From the NCBI GenBank assembly GCA_049587755.1, contig JBAVEN010000049.1, positions 1 to 64,000 of the forward strand: a DNA stretch of 64,000 nucleotides, given 5' to 3'. The position numbers and the translations under genes are program-made. Positions 57,865 to 64,000 of the stretch are shown here, piece after piece (within the stretch, counting starts at the first letter, position 1; every line of letters begins with the position of its first letter). Below the pieces are notes generated by a model, which did not search any database, had not been told where the DNA came from, and saw only the letters and a program-made list of their open reading frames with translations. The DNA is from Bog-375 sp049587755. Lineage in GTDB: Bacteria; Acidobacteriota; Terriglobia; Bryobacterales; Bryobacteraceae.

Positions 57865-59208
57865 CTAACACGAGCACGGGATAAGATCGGTGATTTCGCG
57901 CTTCCTCAGGTAGTCTTGATCTTTGGCGCGGCTTTCCAACACAATGGCCGGTCTCTCTCCTCGATCGATAAGGTCCATGTAAGGCTTTGCGTACCTCCAG
58001 TCAGGCGGCCACTGCTTGGTGGACAGCCCCCGGTCGGGAATCACCAGGGCGGTTTTCCGCGGCACTATCTCCGGCGGAGAACTCCTTAATTCCGATGCCA
58101 GCGCTGCGAACTTCCGTCCCAAAGGTTTTGGCTTGTTCCCGAGGTCAAGCAGTCCCAGCTCGTATTCACCGCGGTCGAAGCCCTTGATCGCCGGATCGAT
58201 GTCATGGGAACACCACCAGGTAATACCCCACGCTTTGCCTGTCGCCGCAACGTTTCGGACAGTGTGGTCCATGTACTTTGGCATATAACTCTGGGGCATG
58301 TCCTGTGGCGACACGCCAACCTCTTCCACCCATACGCGGCGGCCAAGGTCGGACTGATACGCATACGCCAGTTCAATCATGTATTCGGCCAGATGCAGTG
58401 AGGCAGGATCGGAATATTTGTAACGCTGGAGCACGCCGGTGAATACAATGTACGAATGCACCACTGTCGCATGGCCCGCGGTTGCCAGGTTTGCCCGGCT
58501 GAAACCGAAGTCATTAAACCAGTGCGAATGGTCGACTCCGTTGACGTGGAACCTACCCGGCGCGATCTCTTCGCAGTAATGAAGCATCTCGGTAGCCCAT
58601 GCGTCCGCATCTTTCTGCGAAACGGGGTTGTTACGAATGTTTTGCAGCACGCCAAGCTCATTCCCAATGTCGAAGCCGAGAAAGCGCCTATGCCCGCCTA
58701 CGGTCTCGGCAATTTTGCGAAACAGCAGCTTCTCCGCCTCGACCATCGCGGGGGAGACAAACATGTTCCGGTTCTGGTCACTCACTGTATTGGCGAGAGG
58801 CGCAACCCACGCCGGCATGAATGCGAATCCGCTCATCCATCCATTTAAAACCGTGATTTCGACGTCGAGATTCGCCTTGTCGGCTGCCTCCAGCAGCGAA
58901 TGCAGGTTGGCCAGAACCTGGTCGCTTACGCTGTTGATTCCCGGCTGGAACACCGGCCAAAGACACTGAATGCGGATGTGGTCCAGGCCGAGACCGGCAA
59001 CAGCGTTGAGGTCTTCCGCGATCGCCGGTTGATCCCAATCCTGCCAGCAGTACCACCAGCGCTTACGTGGCACATAATTCGCCCCAAAGCGAAGACCGTT
59101 CGCACCGGCTGATTGCGGAATCGGCTCGCTGAGCAACGGCGCACGAGACGCCATTGCAGCCACCGATCCCAACATAGCCGTCTTAACGAAATTGCGGCGC
59201 CAGATCAT
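57865..59208 (-). CDS. GH5-like glycoside hydrolase, TAT-exported
   Basis: About 447 residues from ATG 59208, preceded by GGGGGA at 8 nt. The twin-arginine signal (MIWRRNFVKTAMLGSVAAMA) is followed by a TIM-barrel: LGLDHIRIQCLWPVFQPGIN, acid/base FLGFDIGNELGVLQNIRNNP (Asn-Glu after strand 4), and nucleophile candidate RRVWVEEVGVSPQDM (strand 7), with ITWWCSHDID near strand 8. This pattern fits clan GH-A, most like GH5 members of unknown substrate. The C-terminal 60 residues are unusual (KTALVIPDRGLSTKQWPPDW). Lies downstream of argS on the same strand, 69 bp away. Confidence 0.8.
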   Translation of the reverse strand: MIWRRNFVKTAMLGSVAAMASRAPLLSEPIPQSAGANGLRFGANYVPRKRWWYCWQDWDQPAIAEDLNAVAGLGLDHIRIQCLWPVFQPGINSVSDQVLANLHSLLEAADKANLDVEITVLNGWMSGFAFMPAWVAPLANTVSDQNRNMFVSPAMVEAEKLLFRKIAETVGGHRRFLGFDIGNELGVLQNIRNNPVSQKDADAWATEMLHYCEEIAPGRFHVNGVDHSHWFNDFGFSRANLATAGHATVVHSYIVFTGVLQRYKYSDPASLHLAEYMIELAYAYQSDLGRRVWVEEVGVSPQDMPQSYMPKYMDHTVRNVAATGKAWGITWWCSHDIDPAIKGFDRGEYELGLLDLGNKPKPLGRKFAALASELRSSPPEIVPRKTALVIPDRGLSTKQWPPDWRYAKPYMDLIDRGERPAIVLESRAKDQDYLRKREITDLIPCSC

Positions 59209-59276
59209 TTGTGCTTCCCCCAAACTCTGAAATCGAGTCGCCTCGCGCGCGGGACATGCGTCAGTTTATCGCGGAT

Positions 59277-61202
59277 CTACATATATTCCGGAATCTGAAT
59301 CCCCAGAATGCCTGCGGTCCGTTCTAATTGGCGCCGAAAGAAATCGGTCATCCACAACAGGAAGACTTTCTTTTCGCGATTCTCCTCCTGGAGAATCGGG
59401 TACTGATGATAGAAGTTGTTGAAGGCTTGCGCCAGTTGGAAAGCATAGCGGGCGACGTGTGCCGGTTCTCCCGCGCTCAGCGCGCCCGCCAGGGCTGAAT
59501 CGGCCTTGGAAGCGGCCAGCAGCACCTGCCAGAAATCTTCCGTCTGCAACTGCCGCTCGAGCGCCTCGCGGGAAAGTTCAGCCGCGAAATCCGGTAGCGT
59601 TTCGCCGCGCTCCTCCAGCTTGCGCAGAATGTTGCGCGCCCGCACCGCGGCATATTGCACGTAAGGGCCGGTTTCGCCCTCGAAGCTGAGCGCCTCCTGC
59701 AAGTCAAACGCGATTACCGAAGTGCGCGTGAATTTGAGCAGGAAATAACGCAGCGCGCCGATCGCAATCTGCCCGGCCACGCGCTGACGCTCGGCGGCGG
59801 GCGCCTGCGGGTGCCGCGCATCCACCTCCAGCAGCGCCTTCGCGACCAGGCTGTCCATAAGATCGTCGGCCTTGACGCCGAGTCCCTTGCGCCCGGACAC
59901 TTCCACGTACGGCCGCTGCTTGTCTTCCTCGGAAAGCGGAATCCCCAGGTCGGCGCAGCAGCGCGGCGAGAGCGCCACCATCTCGTACGAAAAGTGGATC
60001 GACTGTTCCGCCTGCGCCGCATATCCTAAGCCGCGCAGCCCAGCCGCCACCACGTCCTGCAAGTAAGACTGGCGCGCGTCGATCACGTTGTACACGCGCG
60101 ACCCATGTCCGAACTGGTGTTCGCCGGCGGTGGGGGTATCCGTGCTCACCCACAGCACGCGCCCATCGGCATAAGTCATCAGCGGCCGGTAATGAAAGTC
60201 CTTGCCCAGCAGGCCAAACTTCCAAAGCTGATAGGCGATGTCTTTGCCTACGTAAGTCACCGTGCCATCGGAACGCACGATCACCTTACCCTCTTCGCTA
60301 AGTCCCGGCATGACCCAGCATCCGGCGTTCTTGCCTTCGGTCTCGAGGTAAATCGCCTTGCGCTGTTTAAGCTGCTCGAACGCGGCGGCCCAGAATTGCA
60401 GGTGCAGAATCTCGCTTTCGCGCGGCAGCACGTCGTACTCGACGTCGAGCCGCAGCATGGTTTTCAAATGCGCCTGGACGATTGCGTCCGCCACCAGGTG
60501 CGCCATTTGCGAGAGCTCGCCTTCGCCGGCCTCGATGGCGTGCAGCGTCTGGCTGCGCCAGGCCAGCGAATCCGCCTGTTCTTTGTAATAGCCCGACGTG
60601 CGCGCGTACAGGTCCCAGCAGTAGTAATCGAAGCGCACTGCGGTGCCGGCAATCAATGCCTCCACGTCGGCCGGCGTTTTATGCTCCAGGAAATGGAAGC
60701 CCACCACGACATCGGCCACTTGCACGCCGGTATTGTCGATGTAGTTCTGCACCTCGACCCGCGCCCCGCACGCGCGCAGCATGCGCACGAACGTGTCGCC
60801 CAGCGTGGCGTTGCGCAGGTGGCCGATGTGCGCCGCCTTGTTCGGATTGATGTTGGTGTGCTCGACGATGATCTTCCCTCCCGAAGACTCGCCGTGGGGT
60901 GCGATCACCCGCAGCAGATCCGCATAAGCCGCGCGGTCAAGGCGGATATTGATGTAGCCGTTGCCCGCCACTTCTAGCGCCGCCACGGCCGGTATCGGAC
61001 CGATTCCGGCCGCCAGCTCGGCCGCGATTTTTTTCGGCGGCTGGCGCAATAGTTTGGCAAGCTGGAACGCCGCCGGCACCGCGATTTCGCCGAAATCGCT
61101 TTGCCGCGGCTGCTCGATGGCGACGCTCAAGTCCACGCCGTAGCGTGCCTGTATGTGCGCGCGAAACGCGTCTGCGACCTGCTTTTCAATGGAATGGAAC
61201 AC
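59277..61202 (-). CDS. argS: Arginyl-tRNA synthetase
   Basis: 641 residues from GTG 61202. An N-terminal additional domain (YGVDLSVAIEQPRQSDFGEI) is followed by the class I signature HTNINPNKAAHIGHLRNATL, with HIGH intact. The central catalytic region has VRSDGTVTYVGKDIAYQLWK and VYNVIDARQSYL. The DALR anticodon-binding domain (EGETGPYVQYAAVRARNILR; AQAFNNFYHQYPI) is at the C-terminus. KMSKS appears only as a diverged GRKGLGVKADD, as in many ArgRS. It charges tRNA-Arg in the cytosol. Essential housekeeping gene, evidence that the region is chromosomal. Confidence 0.97.
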   Translation of the reverse strand: MFHSIEKQVADAFRAHIQARYGVDLSVAIEQPRQSDFGEIAVPAAFQLAKLLRQPPKKIAAELAAGIGPIPAVAALEVAGNGYINIRLDRAAYADLLRVIAPHGESSGGKIIVEHTNINPNKAAHIGHLRNATLGDTFVRMLRACGARVEVQNYIDNTGVQVADVVVGFHFLEHKTPADVEALIAGTAVRFDYYCWDLYARTSGYYKEQADSLAWRSQTLHAIEAGEGELSQMAHLVADAIVQAHLKTMLRLDVEYDVLPRESEILHLQFWAAAFEQLKQRKAIYLETEGKNAGCWVMPGLSEEGKVIVRSDGTVTYVGKDIAYQLWKFGLLGKDFHYRPLMTYADGRVLWVSTDTPTAGEHQFGHGSRVYNVIDARQSYLQDVVAAGLRGLGYAAQAEQSIHFSYEMVALSPRCCADLGIPLSEEDKQRPYVEVSGRKGLGVKADDLMDSLVAKALLEVDARHPQAPAAERQRVAGQIAIGALRYFLLKFTRTSVIAFDLQEALSFEGETGPYVQYAAVRARNILRKLEERGETLPDFAAELSREALERQLQTEDFWQVLLAASKADSALAGALSAGEPAHVARYAFQLAQAFNNFYHQYPILQEENREKKVFLLWMTDFFRRQLERTAGILGIQIPEYM

Positions 61203-61213
61203 GGGAACCTATG

Positions 61214-61222
61214 AGTATAACA
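61214..61222 (-). promoter_or_regulatory. Extended -10 promoter of argS
   Basis: On the minus strand TG-T-TATACT (extended -10) occupies 61214-61222. No -35 is evident, as expected for an extended -10. A start about 7 bp on would lie near 61207, only 5 bases before the GTG at 61202, and no Shine-Dalgarno is present. Confidence 0.55.
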
Positions 61223-61373
61223 GCCGTGCGAAAACCGCCGCCTCTGCTGGTGCTGTAATAAACCCGAGGCCGCTGTCCACAAACAGCGCAGGCCACGCGT
61301 TTCCAGTTTGAGAGCAATAATTATCATGGCAACCTCATTACCGGACTTGAGCCGTCCTGAAGAAAAGGACTCC

Positions 61374-61919
61374 ATGAACGACCGGCACCGGGAGTACGAG
61401 CGGCTGATTGCACCCATCGAAGGCCGGATGATTCGAGCCGTATGGCGTATCGTCCGGGACCCCGATGAAGTGGAAGACGCCTTCCAGGAAGCCCTGCTAA
61501 CGGTTTGGAAGCGTTGGGACCGCATATGTATACACCCAAATCCTCAAGCTTTGGTTTTACAGATCTGTATCCATGCGGCGCATGACGCACTCCGGCGTAA
61601 ATTGCGTCAGGGAAAGTGGCTGGAGACGGGCGCCATCCCGGAAGACATCCCCGATTCCGCACCGGCAGTCATTCAGGATATTTCCGGCGCGGAGCAAGAT
61701 GCCGAGGTACTCCGGGCCATCGGACGTTTGTCAAAGAACCAGGCGCGGGCCATTCTGATGCACGCGGTCGAAGAGGTCCCCTACGGCGATATCGCGGCGG
61801 CGATGGACTGTCGCGAGTCGACGGTGCGCAAACATGTGGCGCGCGCCCGCACGAAGCTGCGCACTTTGCTCTCGCATTTGATACCCGCAGTCCACCAGGA
61901 GGAAGGCAGCCATGCGTGA
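61374..61919 (+). CDS. ECF-type RNA polymerase sigma factor
   Basis: 181 residues from ATG 61374 (AAAGGA 4 nt upstream). ATG 61326 is possible. Region 2 is PIEGRMIRAVWRIVRDPDEV followed by EDAFQEALLTVWKRWD (sigma2 core). Region 4 is LSKNQARAILMHAVEEVPYG and DIAAAMDCRESTVRKHVARA (HTH). The linker is Pro/Asp-rich. It directs transcription of unknown target promoters, and no self-target promoter could be assigned. Its stop overlaps the next start by 8 bp, a typical sigma/anti-sigma arrangement. Confidence 0.9.
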   Translation: MNDRHREYERLIAPIEGRMIRAVWRIVRDPDEVEDAFQEALLTVWKRWDRICIHPNPQALVLQICIHAAHDALRRKLRQGKWLETGAIPEDIPDSAPAVIQDISGAEQDAEVLRAIGRLSKNQARAILMHAVEEVPYGDIAAAMDCRESTVRKHVARARTKLRTLLSHLIPAVHQEEGSHA

Positions 61920-63231
61920 CCAAAACGCCAACGACGAGATGGATGAACTGATTCGAAGGAGTACGCGAGTGGAAGTTCCGGCCGAAGTAGAAGATAGATT
62001 GCGACACAGGCTAGCGGAGTTCCGGACGAGAGTGGAACAACGGCCGCCGAGCCGCTGGCGCTCTCTGACAGATTCGCTGACCTATCGGCAACCGGTGCGG
62101 CTGATGGCGATGACCGCAGCCGTCCTGGTGGCAGTAGTCGTGGGATTGGTGCTGATTCCAAGGGAGTCCAATGCGAGCCGGGTCTACGCAGCAGTCGCAC
62201 AGCAACTCAGAAGCTCTCAGTCGCTTGAGTACAGCATCGTCCTGAACGAGACACCCTATGTGGGCATCGACTTCAGCTACGCTGCTCCCGGATACCGCCG
62301 GCTGAACTGTTCCTGGGGTATCGAGGTGAGGGCCGATCACACCGCCGGCAAGCAAATCGTGCTGGTGCACTTGACGCGGATGTACGTGGTTGAATCCGGC
62401 AAGCAGGTCGAGAGCCTCGACAACTCGGAGGACCTGGTGGAGCAGTTGCTGTCGCTTCCACCAGCCGGGGAGCAAATGCTTGGCGAGAAGCGGTCCGGGG
62501 GCAAGCGGTTGATCGGCTATCGTCTGCCCAACGCGGCACTCGGTACTTCATTTCCAGGGCTCAGAACTTTCGATATGTGGGTAGACGCCGGAACGCGGCA
62601 GGCCGACCACGTCGACATCGCGATCCAGGAACAGGGCAAGCCTGTCCACCAGATGTACATCCGCAACATCCGCGTGAACGGACAGATCGATCAGTCGCTG
62701 TTCGATCTGACGCCCCCGGCGGGATACACCGTAATCGCGGCGCCGAGCGCCGAGCTGAGCGCCAACAAACCGGCTCCTCCGCAAAGCGCCTTGGTCGTGC
62801 GTGCGCAGATCCGGCAAAGCGACGCGATGACGGTGGCGATGCTGCCCATGACGGGATCCTATCAGCAAACCCGAGCTGCTCTCGCGAGGGTCGAATCCTA
62901 TCTGACGGCTATCGGTGTAACCCCAGTTGGCCCACCGCGCGGCCGTTTCGGGTCTGAGCAGAGTTGGGATGTCGGATATCCTGTGCCGGCGGGAACTCGC
63001 GTCGAAGCGCCCTTTCAATTCGCGACTCTGCCGCCGGCACTGGTTGCATCAGAAGTTGTGAACGGCCCCTGGGGAACGGACGCCGACGCCCGATGGGCAG
63101 CTTTCCTGAAGTCGGTCGTGGAGCAGGGCTACGTGCCCGTTGGGCCTCCGATGGAGGCGTGGTCCGGTGAGGATGGCAAAGCGCAGACGCAGTCGACTGA
63201 GATGAGCATTGCGGTGACGAAAGCGAACTGA
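61912..63231 (+). CDS. Putative anti-sigma factor with MucB/LolA-like and GyrI-like domains
   Basis: 439 residues, overlapping the ECF gene by 8 bp. Residues 1-60 are cytosolic and helical (EMDELIRRSTRVEVPAEVED), the position of an anti-sigma domain, but lack a zinc-binding HxxxCxxC. One helix at about 62-83 spans the membrane (LMAMTAAVLVAVVVGLVLIP). The middle (about 88-280) resembles LolA/MucB/DUF2092-type exported domains (FDMWVDAGTRQADHVDIAIQ). The C-terminal ~130 residues resemble GyrI-like effector-binding domains (MLPMTGSYQQTRAALARVES; VGPPRGRFG; YVPVGPPMEAWSG). That domain usually binds small cationic drugs in MerR/AraC regulators, so here it may sense a periplasmic ligand. Confidence 0.75.
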   Translation: MRDQNANDEMDELIRRSTRVEVPAEVEDRLRHRLAEFRTRVEQRPPSRWRSLTDSLTYRQPVRLMAMTAAVLVAVVVGLVLIPRESNASRVYAAVAQQLRSSQSLEYSIVLNETPYVGIDFSYAAPGYRRLNCSWGIEVRADHTAGKQIVLVHLTRMYVVESGKQVESLDNSEDLVEQLLSLPPAGEQMLGEKRSGGKRLIGYRLPNAALGTSFPGLRTFDMWVDAGTRQADHVDIAIQEQGKPVHQMYIRNIRVNGQIDQSLFDLTPPAGYTVIAAPSAELSANKPAPPQSALVVRAQIRQSDAMTVAMLPMTGSYQQTRAALARVESYLTAIGVTPVGPPRGRFGSEQSWDVGYPVPAGTRVEAPFQFATLPPALVASEVVNGPWGTDADARWAAFLKSVVEQGYVPVGPPMEAWSGEDGKAQTQSTEMSIAVTKAN

Positions 63232-63247
63232 GGGCAAAGAGAAGAAA

Positions 63248-63267
63248 AGCCGAGATGACTCTCGGCT
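63248..63267. terminator. Hairpin downstream of the sigma/anti-sigma pair
   Basis: AGCCGAGA-TGAC-TCTCGGCT is a perfect 8-bp stem with a 4-nt loop, 17 bp after the stop at 63231. No U-tract follows, so termination would be weak or Rho-assisted. Confidence 0.5.
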
Positions 63268-63295
63268 CAGCCGGCTGGACAGCCGGCGCCACCGT

Positions 63296-63348
63296 CGCTC
63301 CCTTTGGTCGCGGCCCAGAATGCATCGGAGCCGCGACCAGAGGGAGCG
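63296..63348. repeat. Long inverted repeat, 19-bp arms
   Basis: CGCTCCCTTTGGTCGCGGC (63296-63314) is the reverse complement of 63330-63348 with one mismatch, around a 15-nt loop. It lies between the convergent anti-sigma gene and the gene at 63459. It can act as a bidirectional terminator or be another REP-like unit. Confidence 0.75.
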
Positions 63349-63458
63349 GTTACTTTCCCGGGCAAGGCATAAACCCGCCGGTTGCGGCAAGACGGCACGA
63401 GCCCGCGAGAGAGGCGATGCGCATCCCTCGGCCGTCGCTTGCCTGTAAGGTGCAAACT

Positions 63459-63845
63459 CTAGGTTTTGTAAGCGATCAGTTTCCCGTTTGTGCGTTCGAT
63501 ATAGTAAGTGCGGCCAACACTGGCGAGCGTGAAGGTTTGCTGCGGGAAGTTGAATGCGGCGAATTCCGCTGCCTTGGTTATCTGGGCGAACGCATCGTCA
63601 CCGATCAGCGTTTTGCGGTCGTCCGCGAGCCCGGAATTGTTGAGCCGATTCATCTCCTGCTGGACTTGGACAACGTGGCCCGGCAGGCCGCCCAGGGTCA
63701 AAAACAGTTCGTGAATGCGTTCCTTAAAGCCGTCAAGAAACGCCTTATCGGCTAAGATGATGGCGCCGTTGGGTGTGAGTTGAGTCGTTCCCGGAACGGG
63801 CGCCGGGATATGGTGTCTATCGTGAGTCCTGGTCTTTGCTGCCAT
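63459..63845 (-). CDS. Conserved hypothetical protein
   Basis: 128 residues. The N-terminus is polar (RTHDRHHIPAPVPGTTQLTP), then a helical core follows (ADKAFLDGFKERIHELFLTL; VVQVQQEMNRLNNSGLADDR), and the end may be beta-rich (FTLASVGRTYYIERTNGKLI). No family recognised. AGGAGA lies 11 nt upstream of ATG 63845. The start overlaps the 3' end of an upstream GNAT gene by 29 bp, so they are probably one transcript. Confidence 0.6.
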   Translation of the reverse strand: MAAKTRTHDRHHIPAPVPGTTQLTPNGAIILADKAFLDGFKERIHELFLTLGGLPGHVVQVQQEMNRLNNSGLADDRKTLIGDDAFAQITKAAEFAAFNFPQQTFTLASVGRTYYIERTNGKLIAYKT

Positions 63846-64000
63846 GTGTGTATCCGTCTCCTGGGTTGAGTGGCTGGCGAAATACGGTAACCCGGTCCGA
63901 GAAGCGGAACCCGAGTGTACGAGCGATGTTCAAGGACGCGACGTTGGATTCGTCCGTGAACCAGCAGGCGACTTTGCCGGCTGCACGGACGTGCCGGATC
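63817..64000 (-). CDS. GNAT N-acetyltransferase, C-terminal fragment (cut by window edge)
   Basis: The last 60 codons enter from the right edge of the window. VACWFTDESNVASLNIARTL GFRFSDRVTVFR contains the Asn-x-x-Ser-x-x-x-Ala-x-x-x-GF motif at the end of the GNAT fold, where the Asn/Ser contact CoA. The rest lies outside. The stop is 63817-63819, inside the next gene. Confidence 0.7.
   Translation of the reverse strand, partial: IRHVRAAGKVACWFTDESNVASLNIARTLGFRFSDRVTVFRQPLNPGDGYTHGSKDQDSR

Overview
The window reads as part of a chromosome from an acidobacterium of the Bryobacterales/Solibacter type. This is an inference from gene content: GC-rich coding sequence, the Solibacter-type C-terminal domain (TIGR03437 family) in two exported proteins, a large orphan FtsX/MacB-like permease of the acidobacterial ADOP type, a DUF1800/DUF1501 pair, a CadC-like regulator fused to TPRs, a Ser/Thr kinase fused to a TolB-type propeller, and many secreted glycoside hydrolases. 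No rRNA, plasmid origin, prophage or CRISPR array is visible.

Layout. Bases 1-5000 are eroded accessory DNA: the end of an ISL3-type transposase, tRNA-Glu, a frameshifted ORF, one copy of a 170-bp dispersed repeat, a Solibacter-domain protein followed in frame by a truncated GH3 glycosidase, and gene scraps. Bases 5000-15600 hold a VWA-related C-terminal-type protein, an orphan class-1 isoprenoid enzyme, a methyltransferase, a GH116 glycosidase, a Gfo/Idh/MocA oxidoreductase with a truncated duplicate about 6 kb away, and an M20 peptidase. Bases 16100-25500 hold a TPR/HELGH-metalloprotease pair, a GH15 enzyme with a ricin-B lectin tail, the ADOP permease and an alpha/beta-hydrolase. Bases 25500-35200 hold decayed fragments and signalling genes: the HTH-TPR regulator, a hybrid histidine kinase broken by an apparent one-base loss, a second kinase scrap, and the Ser/Thr kinase. 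Bases 35200-38000 are a compact ArsR-VOC-VOC-DUF1801-SRPBCC operon. Bases 38700-44500 hold the DUF1800/DUF1501 pair and a modular GH5 mannanase-like enzyme. Bases 44600-48500 are a translationally coupled minus-strand operon, mazG-GNAT-NSAR/menC-MFS. Bases 48900-54400 hold an S10 peptidase, a BlaI/BlaR1 pair whose sensor has one POTRA-like and three TonB-C-like domains, and a retropepsin-PDZ protein. Bases 54600-64000 hold lactate permease, tyrA, a GH5-like enzyme, argS, an ECF sigma factor with an anti-sigma-like partner ending in a GyrI-like domain, and a truncated GNAT gene.

Functional picture. Exported GH116, GH15, GH5 and (broken) GH3 enzymes suggest a saprophyte that degrades plant or microbial glycans. 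Regulation is rich (BlaI/BlaR1, ArsR, ECF sigma/anti-sigma, histidine kinase, Ser/Thr kinase, CadC-like). Three genes (arsR, blaI, argS) have promoter-like boxes so close to the start codon that leaderless or near-leaderless mRNAs are likely. The most unusual architectures are the anti-sigma/GyrI-like fusion and the POTRA plus triple-TonB BlaR1. No clearly new multi-gene system could be demonstrated from sequence alone.
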